Of a stretch of DNA of 64,000 nucleotides, positions 7,910-17,038 are shown piece by piece. This DNA is from an uncultured Alphaproteobacteria bacterium. GTDB taxonomy: Bacteria > Pseudomonadota > Alphaproteobacteria > HIMB59. The notes under the pieces are model-generated. The model was not told where the DNA came from. It saw nothing but the letters and a program-made list of their open reading frames with translations, and did not search any database. The DNA lies in contig CACKEA010000004.1 of NCBI GenBank assembly GCA_902599045.1, positions 62,001 through 126,000 on the forward strand, written 5' to 3'. The position numbers and the translations under genes were made by a program. Position 1 is the first letter of the stretch. Each line of letters begins with the position of its first letter.

Positions 7910-8686
7910 TTAAACTTTAACCTCTGTAATAAATTTTCTTAAATCAATAAGATATTTATTGATATCCATTTTTAAATCAAAATATTTTTGTATAAGAGCT
8001 GAACCAATTATAACACCATCAGCATTAGTTTTTTTTGATATCTCGAGTACATCCTTTTTAGATTTTATACCAAACCCAACTAAAACTGGAATTTTTGACA
8101 TCTTTTTCAGAGATTTAACATTTTTATTGATCTCTTTATAATCTAATTTGTTTGAGCCAGTAATTCCTGTTGCTGATATATAATAAATAAAACCCTTTGA
8201 ACCTTTTAAAAGTTTTTGAGCTCTTTTCTTATCTGTCATCGGTGAGATTAATTTAATCAAATGAATATTATTTTTTGATAGAGACTTTTTAATTTCACTT
8301 TCTTCCTCAAAAGGCAAATCCACAATAATTATTCCATCAACAATATTTTTTATACTTTTAATGAATTTATCTACACCAAATTTACGAACAGTATTTAAAT
8401 AGCACATTATCACGAACGAAGTATTGTTTTTAGATTTACTTAATTCTTTAATTAAATTTAGCGATTGTTGTGTTGACAGATTTGAGCTTAGTGCAAGTTT
8501 ATTTGCTTCTTGAATAATAGGCCCATCTGCCATCGGATCAGAAAAGGGAAGTCCAAATTCAATTACATCAGGCTGATGAGATAGCATCTCATTAAAAATT
8601 TTTTTACTTTGAGACAATGTAGGAAATCCACATGTCATAAATAAGGATAGTATTTTTTTCTTAGGAAGAGTGTCTAAATTATTCAT
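7910..8686 (-). CDS. trpA: tryptophan synthase alpha chain
   Basis: Cleaves indole-3-glycerol phosphate to indole and glyceraldehyde 3-phosphate, passing indole to TrpB. The catalytic Glu is in [11 protein letters not shown] and the catalytic Asp in DPMADGP. The phosphate-binding loop appears as [11 protein letters not shown] and IIGSALI. The open frame extends to 8734, but the ATG at 8686 overlaps the trpB stop (ATGAATAA) and gives the usual N-terminus [16 protein letters not shown], so it is preferred. Overlap with trpB implies translational coupling of the two subunits. Confidence 0.93.
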   Translation of the reverse strand: MNNLDTLPKKKILSLFMTCGFPTLSQSKKIFNEMLSHQPDVIEFGLPFSDPMADGPIIQEANKLALSSNLSTQQSLNLIKELSKSKNNTSFVIMCYLNTVRKFGVDKFIKSIKNIVDGIIIVDLPFEEESEIKKSLSKNNIHLIKLISPMTDKKRAQKLLKGSKGFIYYISATGITGSNKLDYKEINKNVKSLKKMSKIPVLVGFGIKSKKDVLEISKKTNADGVIIGSALIQKYFDLKMDINKYLIDLRKFITEVKV

Positions 8687-9884
8687 CTGCATCAAATCCA
8701 ATAGCCTTAGCTGCTGTAAATAAATCTTTATCACCTCGTCCGCACATATTTAAAATTACAACTTTATTTTTATGTTTATTTTTGAATGCTTTCATTAAGT
8801 AGGCTAGAGCATGTGAGGGTTCTAGTGCAGGAATAATTCCCTCTAGTTTTGAACATGTTTGAAATGCTTCAAGAGCCTCCTTATCAGTTACACCGAAGTA
8901 CTTAACTCTTTTAATATCTTTTAAGTGGGAGTGTTCAGGCCCTACACCAGGATAATCTAGACCAGCAGAAATAGAATGTGCTTCTTTTATTTGTCCATCA
9001 TTATCTTGTAATACATAACTATAACTCCCATGTAAAATACCAGGAGTTCCAGAGGTCATTGTTGCAGCTGTTTCTTCTGTTTTAGCGCCTCTACCAGCGG
9101 CCTCAACTCCAATAATCTTTACCTTTTTATCATTTAAAAATGGATAAAATAAACCCATGGCATTTGATCCGCCTCCAACGCAAGCTATCAAATAATCTGG
9201 TAGTTTTTTCTCTACTTTTAATATTTGCTCTCTCGCCTCTTTTCCAATTACAGATTGAAAATCCCTTACCATTTTTGGATAGGGGTGAGGACCTGCAGTA
9301 GAACCGATAATATAAAAAGTATCTCTGACGTTTTTAATCCAATCTCTTAAAGCTTCATTCATAGCATCTTTTAAAGATTTACTTCCGGACTCAACAGGAA
9401 TAATGGTGGCACCAAGAAGCTTCATTCTGAAAACATTTGGTTTTTGTCTCTCAATATCTTTAGAGCCCATGTAGATATAACAAGGTAGTCCAAAAAGTGC
9501 ACAAACAGTAGCTGTTGCAACTCCGTGTTGTCCAGCACCTGTTTCGGCAATAATTCTTGTTTTGCCCATTTTTTTTGCAAGGAGTATTTGTCCTAAGCAA
9601 TTATTGATTTTATGGGCTCCTGTGTGATTTAGCTCATCTCTTTTAAAATATACTTTTGGTCCATTAATATATTTAGATAAATTTTTAGCGTAGTGCAAAG
9701 AGGAGGGCCTGCCCACATAGTTTTTAAAAAGATCATTTAGCTCTTTTTTAAATTTTTTATCCTTTTGAATTTTTTTATACGATTTATCTAAATTTAATAA
9801 TAGGGGCATTAATGTTTCTGAAACATACATGCCACCAAATTCACCAAATCTTCCAACAGTGCTAGGTTGTTTATATGTTTTCAT
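8679..9884 (-). CDS. trpB: tryptophan synthase beta chain
   Basis: PLP enzyme condensing indole with L-serine to tryptophan. The PLP-binding Lys92 lies in HTGAHKINN. The catalytic Glu is in ETGAGQHG and the phosphate-binding glycine loop is [21 protein letters not shown] opens the protein as in most TrpB. Length 401 aa is normal. Its ATG shares a base with the trpF stop codon at 9884, and its end overlaps trpA. The trpE, trpG, trpD and trpC genes are not in this window, so the pathway is split, as is usual in this group. Confidence 0.97.
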   Translation of the reverse strand: MKTYKQPSTVGRFGEFGGMYVSETLMPLLLNLDKSYKKIQKDKKFKKELNDLFKNYVGRPSSLHYAKNLSKYINGPKVYFKRDELNHTGAHKINNCLGQILLAKKMGKTRIIAETGAGQHGVATATVCALFGLPCYIYMGSKDIERQKPNVFRMKLLGATIIPVESGSKSLKDAMNEALRDWIKNVRDTFYIIGSTAGPHPYPKMVRDFQSVIGKEAREQILKVEKKLPDYLIACVGGGSNAMGLFYPFLNDKKVKIIGVEAAGRGAKTEETAATMTSGTPGILHGSYSYVLQDNDGQIKEAHSISAGLDYPGVGPEHSHLKDIKRVKYFGVTDKEALEAFQTCSKLEGIIPALEPSHALAYLMKAFKNKHKNKVVILNMCGRGDKDLFTAAKAIGFDADE

Positions 9885-10510
9885 TAATTATAAATTGATG
9901 AAATAATACCATCTATTAAAGTAAGGCTTTTTTCACCTGGTTGTTCCTCTACACCAGAATTTATATCAACAAAATCCGCACCTGTTAAGCTAATTGCCTT
10001 TTTGATGTTAGTGACATTTAGACCTCCTGATAAAATATAAGGAAGGTTTTTAACATTTTTAAAATCAGACCAATCCCAAGTATTATTGTTTCCTCCAGGC
10101 ATCTGATTTGAAGAGGGTTTGGCTTCAATGAGGAACTGATCTACATCAATTAACTCAGTTGTTTTAAAATCCTCTGGTGATATTGATTTATATATCTTTT
10201 TCTTAAAATTACTTTTAACTTCACTTATAAAGTTTTGATCTTCATCCCCATGAAGTTGAATTGTATCAAAATCAAAAACTTCTAATTTATTTTTAATTTC
10301 ACTAATTGATGGATTAACAAAAACACCCACAAATTTATCTTTATGTGTTTTAAAATATTGGTTAACAATAGCTAGTGTTTCCATATCTATAAATCTTGGA
10401 CTCTTTTCATAAAAAATTAATCCTTGATAGGAAATATTTAAATCAAGACAGTGATTAATAATGGCTGGATTATTTTGTCCACAAATTTTTATTTTTATAT
10501 TGTTCGCCAT
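9884..10510 (-). CDS. trpF: phosphoribosylanthranilate isomerase
   Basis: Amadori isomerase of tryptophan synthesis, a single (beta/alpha)8 barrel. The N-terminal KIKICGQNN carries the catalytic Cys. The catalytic Asp is near the C-terminus in [17 protein letters not shown], together with the SGVE phosphate-binding motif. [10 protein letters not shown] is the second phosphate loop. Length 208 aa is normal. The start at 10510 ([11 protein letters not shown]) is right for the family and overlaps the 3' end of pyrF by 41 bp, one of the longest overlaps in the window. Confidence 0.94.
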   Translation of the reverse strand: MANNIKIKICGQNNPAIINHCLDLNISYQGLIFYEKSPRFIDMETLAIVNQYFKTHKDKFVGVFVNPSISEIKNKLEVFDFDTIQLHGDEDQNFISEVKSNFKKKIYKSISPEDFKTTELIDVDQFLIEAKPSSNQMPGGNNNTWDWSDFKNVKNLPYILSGGLNVTNIKKAISLTGADFVDINSGVEEQPGEKSLTLIDGIISSIYN

Positions 10511-11177
10511 ATTTTTTTAATATCTCTAAAGGTTTTTTGCTTTCTATTAATTCTCTTCCTATTACAACAAAGCTTGCACCATCTTGTAAAGCATTATGAG
10601 CAAAAGTAACTCTTTTTTGATCATCATTTCTAGCAAACATTTTAACGCCAGGTGTTATTTTAATTAATTTATTAAATTTTCCTAAAACTCTTAGGTCATC
10701 ACCTGAGCAAATAAGGCCATGAATATTTACATTATTAGCGATTTCAGTAAATTTTTTTACAAGTTTTTTTGTATTTCCCTCTTTGAATATTTTTTTGCTA
10801 TCTTTCCCATCTAAGCTCGTCAATAAGGTTACCCCTAAGATTTTAGTTTTAAGTTTATTTTTCTTAATAGAGTTTAATGCAGCTTTCATCATCTCTTCAC
10901 CTCCTGAGATATGCAAGGTAAGATAATCAGGATTTATGGTCGATAAAGAATCTATAGCACTGCTAACAGTGTTCGGAATATCGTGAAGTTTTAAATCAAG
11001 GAATAATTTACATTTCGACCTTTTGATTTCTGAAATAAGCTCCTTTAAACGGCTATTATAAAAAGATCTATACCCCACTTTAAAACCATAAACGTGGCGG
11101 TATAATTTTTTAACAAGAGTAATATTTTGAGTATTTGATTTTAGATCTAGGGCTATAAAAGATTTAAATTTTTTCAT
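10470..11177 (-). CDS. pyrF: orotidine 5'-phosphate decarboxylase
   Basis: Decarboxylates OMP to UMP in pyrimidine synthesis. The catalytic Lys-Asp network is seen as KLFLDLKLHDIPNTV, the family signature. VKMFARNDDQKRV and FVVIGRELI give the phosphate-binding Arg and Gly. Length 235 aa is normal. In several Alphaproteobacteria other small genes sit between ihfB and trpF; here pyrF fills that position. It overlaps ihfB by 14 bp at its start and trpF by 41 bp at its end. Confidence 0.93.
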   Translation of the reverse strand: MKKFKSFIALDLKSNTQNITLVKKLYRHVYGFKVGYRSFYNSRLKELISEIKRSKCKLFLDLKLHDIPNTVSSAIDSLSTINPDYLTLHISGGEEMMKAALNSIKKNKLKTKILGVTLLTSLDGKDSKKIFKEGNTKKLVKKFTEIANNVNIHGLICSGDDLRVLGKFNKLIKITPGVKMFARNDDQKRVTFAHNALQDGASFVVIGRELIESKKPLEILKKYGEQYKNKNLWTK

Positions 11178-11469
11178 TTAACTTTTTATTGATATTTTCA
11201 CTAGCTTTGAATGTAACTTTCCATTTAGAGGGTATATATATTTTTTTCTTATTTCTGGGATCAGAACCATATCTAGATTTCATAAATTTTGACTTAAAAA
11301 CTCCAAAATTTCTAAGCTCTATAGAAACATGATCTGAAATATTTTTTTCTAAGATATCAAAGAACCTATTAAATATAGCTTCGTTAATTTTATATGTTAA
11401 ATCAGTTTCTGATCGTAAAAAAGTCCTTAAAATATCAGACTTATTCTTCTTTGGAGTCCTTATCCTCAT
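11164..11469 (-). CDS. ihfB: integration host factor beta-like DNA-bending protein
   Basis: A small HU/IHF-family protein (101 aa). It has the KSDIL N-terminal helix start, a VSIELRNFGVFKSKF beta segment matching the family core, and a beta-arm stretch SRYGSDPRNKKKIYIPSK. That arm contains the conserved Pro expected to intercalate into DNA. Position directly behind rpsA matches the rpsA-ihfB order of proteobacteria and supports the beta subunit. The ATG at 11469 overlaps rpsA by 29 bp and adds about six residues before KSDIL; no other good start is seen. It would pair with IhfA encoded elsewhere, or act as a homodimer. Confidence 0.85.
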   Translation of the reverse strand: MRIRTPKKNKSDILRTFLRSETDLTYKINEAIFNRFFDILEKNISDHVSIELRNFGVFKSKFMKSRYGSDPRNKKKIYIPSKWKVTFKASENINKKLNEKI

Positions 11470-13138
11470 CCAAAGCCTTACCTAGAATATCTCCTAAAAC
11501 CGAACCAGAGGACTTAGATCCATATTTGTCTAACAAACTCTGTTCTTCATCTATCTCTAACTGTCTTATTGAAAGGGCAAACTTACGATTTATAAGATCA
11601 ATAGAACTTATTTTAGCATCTATTTTTTGACCTTCATTATATCTGGATATGTTTTGTTCTTCTTTATTTTTTGAGAGTTCTTTTCTTCTAATAGTAGTAT
11701 CTATAAAATTAGCTACTTCAACGTCGATACCATTGTTACTAATTTTGGTAATTGTAGCAGACACGATATCACCTTTTGATTTATCTTTGAAAAATTCGTG
11801 AAATGGATCAACAGTTAATTGTTTAATACCAAAACTGATCTTTTCTTTTGCTGGGTCGATTTCTAGAATTTTAACCTGAATATTCTGACCTTTTTGATAT
11901 TTTTTTAAGGTTCTATCTCCATTTATATCTGTCCAAGATAAATCATTTTTATGTATAAGCCCATCAATATTATCATTTAACTTTGCAAAAATACCAAATT
12001 CAGTGATATTTTTAACTTCGGTATCAATGATTTGATCTTTTTTATATTCGATCAGAATGTTTTCCCATGGATTAGGCTCAGTTTGTTTAATTCCTAAACT
12101 AATTCTTTTCTTTTCTTTATCTATTTCTAAGATTTTAACTCGTATATTGTATCCAACTTCTAGTATTTTATTTGGATGTATGTTCTTTTTAGTCCAACTA
12201 ATATCGTTTGAATGGACTAAACCCTCTAGGTCTTTTTCTGTTAGTTGAACAAAAGCACCATAGTCAGTTATATGTGTTATTTTTCCGTCATAAATTTCAT
12301 TTTGTGTAATTTTATCTTCTATGTTTTCCCATGGATCGTCTTTAAGTTGTTTATAACCTAGACTAATTTTATCCGAGTCATCTGAAACTTTAAGAATTTT
12401 AAAGTCATATTTTTTACTAATCTCTAAGACATCAGAAGGATGACTAATTCTACTCCATGAAATATCACTAAGGTGAACTAAGCCATCTATTCCACCAAGA
12501 TCTACGAAAGCACCATAGTCTGTAAATGTTTTTACTTTTCCACTTACAACTGAGTCACTTTGGGATTTTTGTAATATTTGATTTTTTATTTCTTTTTGTT
12601 TTTCCTCAAGTATTGCTTTTCTTGATACAACAATATTTCCTTTTGAGTAATCCATTTTTAGAATTTCAAAAGTTTCTTCAGTTTTTATCAAATGACTTAC
12701 ATCTCTGACTGGTCGAACATCAATTTGACTAAGTGGCAAGAAAGCATTAGTTCCCATAATTTTTACATAAAGTCCTGCCTTTGCTTTACCGACAATAAAA
12801 CCTTTTACTCTCTCTTTGTTGTCATAGAGTTTTTGAAGCTTTTCCCACGACTTCATTTTTATAGCTTTTTCATGAGAAATTTTGACATTTCCCTCTCTAT
12901 CTTCTAATTTTTCTACGAATACTTCTATTACTTGTCCTGTCTTTAGATCATCTGATGATCCGGTGTTTAGAAATTCCTCTTTTGGGATTTGCCCCTCGCT
13001 TTTATAACCTATATCAACGGTTATATGTTGGTCACTTATTTTAAGAATTGTTCCAGAAATTATTTTATTAGCAGCAATTGTATTTTTAGTCACAAATTGT
13101 TGGTCTAGCAATTTGCTATATTCATCGTTAGATATCAT
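11441..13138 (-). CDS. rpsA: 30S ribosomal protein bS1
   Basis: Binds mRNA on the 30S subunit and helps initiation. The 565-aa protein contains six S1 repeats spaced about 85 residues apart. Clear examples are VVSGKVKTFTDYGAFVDLGG, YDGKITHITDYGAFVQL and TEVKNITEFGIFAKL, each followed by GLVH or GLIH. The N-terminal repeats bind the ribosome and are more divergent. It is the usual length for the family. Candidate promoter bases sit in the 68-bp gap after aroA. A cmk gene, commonly found between aroA and rpsA, is absent here. Confidence 0.96.
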   Translation of the reverse strand: MISNDEYSKLLDQQFVTKNTIAANKIISGTILKISDQHITVDIGYKSEGQIPKEEFLNTGSSDDLKTGQVIEVFVEKLEDREGNVKISHEKAIKMKSWEKLQKLYDNKERVKGFIVGKAKAGLYVKIMGTNAFLPLSQIDVRPVRDVSHLIKTEETFEILKMDYSKGNIVVSRKAILEEKQKEIKNQILQKSQSDSVVSGKVKTFTDYGAFVDLGGIDGLVHLSDISWSRISHPSDVLEISKKYDFKILKVSDDSDKISLGYKQLKDDPWENIEDKITQNEIYDGKITHITDYGAFVQLTEKDLEGLVHSNDISWTKKNIHPNKILEVGYNIRVKILEIDKEKKRISLGIKQTEPNPWENILIEYKKDQIIDTEVKNITEFGIFAKLNDNIDGLIHKNDLSWTDINGDRTLKKYQKGQNIQVKILEIDPAKEKISFGIKQLTVDPFHEFFKDKSKGDIVSATITKISNNGIDVEVANFIDTTIRRKELSKNKEEQNISRYNEGQKIDAKISSIDLINRKFALSIRQLEIDEEQSLLDKYGSKSSGSVLGDILGKALDEDKDSKEE

Positions 13139-13172
13139 AAGTCATTTTTAACCTTTCAAATTAAGTTAGGTC

Positions 13173-13200
13173 GTTTTAATGTTTTATAAGTCTTTTTCAA
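13173..13200 (-). promoter_or_regulatory. possible promoter for rpsA
   Basis: In the only gap longer than 10 bp in the 14-gene run, the minus strand has TTGAAA (13195-13200), a 16-bp spacer and TAAAAC (13173-13178). Both are partial matches to the sigma-70 boxes. A GAAAGG ribosome-binding-like sequence lies further on, before the rpsA ATG. In such AT-rich DNA this could arise by chance. Confidence 0.3.
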
Positions 13201-13206
13201 GAAAAA

Positions 13207-14505
13207 TTAATTAGTTAATTGAGAAATATCTTTGAAAAACGTTGGATAGCTTGTTTTTACACATGATTTGTCTTTTATTAGGTTGTTTTTTTTACAAATC
13301 ATATTTGCAATATAAAAAGACATTAAAATTCTATGATCATCATCATGCCTAATAGTTGCCCCACCTTCTTTTAAATAATTGTTACCATAAATATATAAAT
13401 CATATTTTTTGATTATAGATTTAACACCTATTTTTTTTAAATTTTCATTTATTAACAATAATCTATTGCTTTCTTTGACCGTTAATTCTCTCAAACCTTT
13501 AAAAATAGTTAACCCATTTGCAAATGATGCTGCTACAGATAAAATAGGAATTTCATCTATTTGTAGAGGTACATCACTAGATTTTAAAGTAGTCGATTTT
13601 AAAAAATTTAATTGTTCAACTTTAAGATCTGCAATTAATTCATTATGTGTTTTCTTCTTTTTGATTAACTTTATATTTCCACCCATTGACTTCAAAGTGT
13701 TGATGAAGCCTATTCTAGTTTTGTTTAAAAGAATATTTTTTACAATTAATTTTGAGCCAGGTTTTAAACAAGCAGCTGTAATAAAAAATGCAGCTGATGA
13801 TGGATCACCAGGAATTTTATAATTAATCGTTTTTAATTCTTTATCATTTTTCATCTCTATGTACCTGTATTTAAAATTTTCTTTTACTTTTATATTGTAG
13901 CCCATTGATTGAAGCATATTTTCTGTGTGGTCTCTTGTAGATTTAAATTCTTTAATTTTTACAGTACCATTCGTATTCAAAGCCGAAAGCATAATCGCGC
14001 TTTTAATTTGAGCAGAAGGAATGATAATGTTGAAAGTTAATGGAATTGCATTTCCACTTCCTTTAATTTTAATAGGTGGATAAGTATTTTTTCTCAATTT
14101 AATAATAGCACCAATCATAGATAAGTGCTCTGTGACCCTCTTCATTGGTCTTTTACTTAGAGATTTATCTCCGGTTAAAGTTACTGTGATATTATTCGAT
14201 GCAATTAAGCCAGAAATAAGTCTGATACTAGTTCCTGAATTACCAAAATAGATAGTTTTCTTTGGTTGAAATAATCCACCGGGTGGTATTCCAAAAATAA
14301 TATATTTATCTGAAATTTTATTAATTTTAACTCCAAAAGATCTCATTGCTTTTAGAGTGTTAATCACATCTTCACCTTCCAATAAGTTTGAAATCTTTGA
14401 TTCACCAATCGCATGGCTTGCTAAAATTAAAGCTCTATGGCTTATTGATTTATCACCAGGTGGGTAGTAAGTACCTTCAATTTTAGAATGATAATTAAAA
14501 GGCAT
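13207..14505 (-). CDS. aroA: 3-phosphoshikimate 1-carboxyvinyltransferase (EPSP synthase)
   Basis: Transfers enolpyruvyl from PEP to shikimate 3-phosphate. Substrate-binding motifs are present: PPGDKSISHRALIL at the N-terminus, FGNSGTSIRL, KSLSKRPMKR and, in the C-terminal half, LTVKESNRL and RHDDDHRILMSF. Length of 432 aa is normal. It sits 4 bp downstream of lptB and 68 bp upstream of rpsA. The aroA-rpsA neighbourhood is conserved in Alphaproteobacteria, although cmk is missing between them. The order lptB-aroA joins two gene clusters that are usually separate. Confidence 0.95.
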   Translation of the reverse strand: MPFNYHSKIEGTYYPPGDKSISHRALILASHAIGESKISNLLEGEDVINTLKAMRSFGVKINKISDKYIIFGIPPGGLFQPKKTIYFGNSGTSIRLISGLIASNNITVTLTGDKSLSKRPMKRVTEHLSMIGAIIKLRKNTYPPIKIKGSGNAIPLTFNIIIPSAQIKSAIMLSALNTNGTVKIKEFKSTRDHTENMLQSMGYNIKVKENFKYRYIEMKNDKELKTINYKIPGDPSSAAFFITAACLKPGSKLIVKNILLNKTRIGFINTLKSMGGNIKLIKKKKTHNELIADLKVEQLNFLKSTTLKSSDVPLQIDEIPILSVAASFANGLTIFKGLRELTVKESNRLLLINENLKKIGVKSIIKKYDLYIYGNNYLKEGGATIRHDDDHRILMSFYIANMICKKNNLIKDKSCVKTSYPTFFKDISQLTN

Positions 14506-14509
14506 TTAA

Positions 14510-15226
14510 TTAGTTATAACTTTTACCTAAATAGATTTTCTTTACAAATTCGTCAGTAGTTATTTCCTTTGGACTTCCTGATTTAATTATTTCACCGTTA
14601 TAAATGATGTATCCAAATTCAACAATACTTAACGCCTCTCTGACGTTATGATCAGTTATTATTATTCCTATTTTCATTTTTTTTAATAATGCAATTGTAG
14701 ATTTTACTTCCTCTATTGCTATTGGATCTATCCCCGCAAAAGGCTCATCAAGAAGAAGAAATTTTGGACTACTTGCCAATGCTCTAGCAATTTCAGTCCT
14801 TCTTCTTTCCCCACCAGATAATAACTTACCTTTTGTTTTCTGAAAATTATTTAAAGAAAACTGCTTTATTAAATTGGTAGTGATTTTAATTGAATTACTC
14901 TTGTTATGAAATAATTCAGCAATAGAAAAAATATTATCATAAACACTTAAATCTCTAAAAATTGATGCTTCTTGAGGTAAATATGAAATTCCTAGTTTAG
15001 TTCTTTGGTTTAAACTTTTTTTCTTTAAATTATTTCCATCTAATAAAATATCACCTAAGTCTGGTAACAAAAAACCAGCTACAATGTTGAAAAGAGTTGT
15101 CTTGCCACTTCCATTGGGTCCAAGTAAACCATTTATTTTATTACTATTAAATTCAATGCTAACATTTTTAAGAGCCTTCTTTGACTTAAAACTTTTACTT
15201 ACTTCAATAAGCTTAATTATTTGCAT
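14510..15226 (-). CDS. lptB: LPS export ABC transporter ATP-binding protein
   Basis: Cytoplasmic ATPase that powers extraction of lipopolysaccharide from the inner membrane with LptF/G. Walker A GPNGSGKT is at residues 36-43. The LSGGERRRTEIARAL signature is followed by Walker B FLLLDEPFAGID and by the switch His in GIIITDHNVREAL. SGGERRRTEIARAL and DHNVREAL are characteristic of LptB. Length 238 aa is normal. It overlaps lptA by 14 bp. In many relatives rpoN follows lptB; here aroA does. Confidence 0.95.
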   Translation of the reverse strand: MQIIKLIEVSKSFKSKKALKNVSIEFNSNKINGLLGPNGSGKTTLFNIVAGFLLPDLGDILLDGNNLKKKSLNQRTKLGISYLPQEASIFRDLSVYDNIFSIAELFHNKSNSIKITTNLIKQFSLNNFQKTKGKLLSGGERRRTEIARALASSPKFLLLDEPFAGIDPIAIEEVKSTIALLKKMKIGIIITDHNVREALSIVEFGYIIYNGEIIKSGSPKEITTDEFVKKIYLGKSYN

Positions 15227-15719
15227 CGTTTCCTATCAAAACCTCAACCAGGGATTCCTCATTTGCAGAGTTAAGTATTCTTTTATTATTATCTATATCT
15301 GCAATTAATTCATATCCAGTAAGTAATCTTGTTGGAGATTCAATAGAAACATCACCTGTCAATACAATTATATTATCATTTCTTTTATAAACAGCATGAT
15401 TACCTTTAAAAACTTCATCCTCAAAGTATATAATTACATTTTGAAACAACTCAACAATTGTGAAAACTTCCTCATTATTTTCTTCAATATATTCGGCAAT
15501 CATTTTATCTGAATATGCAATAAATTTTTCATTTTTAAACTCTACATCACCATTAGCTGTATAATTTTTATTTTCAGAGTCCCATATAAGACTACCGCTT
15601 GCTTTAACGTAACCCTCTGAATATGCTGCTGAGAAAAAAAATAAAATTAAAACTATATACAGCGATTTATTTATTAATAACAAATTCAATTTCACCTTCA
15701 AAAATAATTCTACCTTCAT
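15213..15719 (-). CDS. lptA: LPS export periplasmic protein LptA (OstA-like)
   Basis: Forms the periplasmic bridge that carries LPS to the outer membrane. A hydrophobic signal segment (about residues 16-33, LINKSLYIVLILFFF) ends near YSEGYVKA. The OstA-type beta-jellyroll repeats follow: NYTANGDVEFKNEKFIAYSD, FEDEVFKGNHAVYKRNDN and ITVLTGDVSI-like strands. Length 168 aa is normal. The ATG at 15719 overlaps lptC by 53 bp; TTG codons at 15689 or 15683 would put the start nearer the signal peptide and are alternatives. Order lptC-lptA-lptB supports the call. Confidence 0.82.
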   Translation of the reverse strand: MKVELFLKVKLNLLLINKSLYIVLILFFFSAAYSEGYVKASGSLIWDSENKNYTANGDVEFKNEKFIAYSDKMIAEYIEENNEEVFTIVELFQNVIIYFEDEVFKGNHAVYKRNDNIIVLTGDVSIESPTRLLTGYELIADIDNNKRILNSANEESLVEVLIGNDANN

Positions 15720-16095
15720 AACCTAGATTTTTAAAACCTTTAGCTTTTAGGGTTCCCATTGAATTTATCACTTTAACAGGTTCATTACTAATTGATATCT
15801 CTTCTTTGAGCTTGATAGAGATATTTTTTCCGTAAATTTTATATTCTTTATTCTCTAGATAAGAATTACCCTCAAGATATATATTTTCATTATCAATTTT
15901 ATTTAGTTTTTCAGAACCAATCTTTGTAATACCAGATTTACCTAGAACGATACTAGAAAAATTTTCAACTGTTACATTTTTTTGACTAAAATTATCGAAG
16001 GATGGTTTTTTGTTATATATATAAAAAAAAATTTGAATAATTAATAATAAAAGAATAACAAAATTAAATATTTTTTTGCTAAGGAATTTAATCAT
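15667..16095 (-). CDS. lptC: LPS export ABC transporter periplasmic protein LptC
   Basis: Bitopic inner-membrane protein that passes LPS from LptB2FG to LptA. One N-terminal membrane helix (about residues 8-27, IFNFVILLLLIIQIFFYIY) is followed by a beta-rich periplasmic domain ending in an YEGRIIFEGEIEFVI strand. At 142 aa it is short compared with the common 180-200 aa. Sequence conservation in LptC is low, so the call rests on topology and on position between kdsD and lptA. It overlaps kdsD by 8 bp. Confidence 0.75.
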   Translation of the reverse strand: MIKFLSKKIFNFVILLLLIIQIFFYIYNKKPSFDNFSQKNVTVENFSSIVLGKSGITKIGSEKLNKIDNENIYLEGNSYLENKEYKIYGKNISIKLKEEISISNEPVKVINSMGTLKAKGFKNLGYEGRIIFEGEIEFVINK

Positions 16096-17035
16096 TTTCT
16101 AAACATTTTTTTAGATTGACAATGCCAATAGGTTTATTCTGTCTGGTAACAATCAGACTTGTAATTGAGTATTTATTCATTAGAACAATAGCAGATGATA
16201 TTAATAAATCACTAGTCGCAACTATAGGTTTGCTTTTCATAATATTTGTGGCTTTTTTGTTCATATTAATATTTGAAATCGATCTTCTTAAATCACCATC
16301 TGTTATAATGCCTTTTATTTTTTTATCATTATCAAGCACAACTACACAACCATACTTTTTTTCAGTCATAATCAAAACAGCATCTACTATAGATGATTGA
16401 GTGTTTATTATAGGAATATCTGTATCCATGATCTCATTAAGAGTTTTCAATTTTTTTCCAATTTTTCCACCAGGGTGAAGCTCAATATAGGATTTTTTAT
16501 CAAATTTTCTTAAACTTAAAACAGAACAACAAAGAGCATCTCCGAGAGCTAAAGACATAGTAGTAGAAGTTGTAGGAATTGTTTGCAATTTATCTGCCTC
16601 TTTATGACTAGGCAAAATCAAATTTATATCTGAATTTTTTGATAATAAACTCTTTTTGATTGAGGTAATTGAGATAATTTTAATTTTTTTTTTCTTACTA
16701 AAGTTAATTAAATCAGCTAACTCATTTGATTCACCAGAATTAGATAATATTATTAAAATATCACTTTTCTCAACTATGCCCATGTCACCATGACTTGCAT
16801 CAACTGGATTTAAATAAATTGCTGGTATTCCAGTTGAAGTAAAAGATGCCGCAATTTTACCAGCAATGTTTCCACTCTTCCCAACTCCAGATATAATTAT
16901 TTTTCCATTCAAGTTAGAAATTAACTCAACAGCTTTTATAAAATCATTACCTAAACTTTTCGAAAGTTTAGTTAGAGCCAAAGATTCTAACTTTATAACT
17001 TCTTGTCCTACTTTTTTAATTTTAGATCTATTCAT
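16088..17035 (-). CDS. kdsD: arabinose-5-phosphate isomerase (KdsD/KpsF)
   Basis: Interconverts ribulose 5-phosphate and arabinose 5-phosphate, the first step of Kdo synthesis for LPS. An N-terminal SIS domain shows VGKSGNIAGKIAASFTSTG, DASHGDMG and ILSNSGESNEL, with the His of ASHGD expected in catalysis. Two CBS domains occupy residues 200-315 (VVLDNDKKIKGIITDGDLRR and SITSLIVT). Length 315 aa is normal. It lies 3 bp after rnd and overlaps lptC by 8 bp, matching the alphaproteobacterial rnd-kdsD-lptC order and tying it to LPS assembly. Confidence 0.94.
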   Translation of the reverse strand: MNRSKIKKVGQEVIKLESLALTKLSKSLGNDFIKAVELISNLNGKIIISGVGKSGNIAGKIAASFTSTGIPAIYLNPVDASHGDMGIVEKSDILIILSNSGESNELADLINFSKKKKIKIISITSIKKSLLSKNSDINLILPSHKEADKLQTIPTTSTTMSLALGDALCCSVLSLRKFDKKSYIELHPGGKIGKKLKTLNEIMDTDIPIINTQSSIVDAVLIMTEKKYGCVVVLDNDKKIKGIITDGDLRRSISNINMNKKATNIMKSKPIVATSDLLISSAIVLMNKYSITSLIVTRQNKPIGIVNLKKCLEND

Positions 17036-17038
17036 TAG

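Noticed and set aside
13409-13822. 137-aa plus-strand frame inside aroA
   Set aside because: It is antisense to well-conserved EPSP synthase motifs and its hydrophobic, low-complexity translation reflects AT-rich antisense coding.
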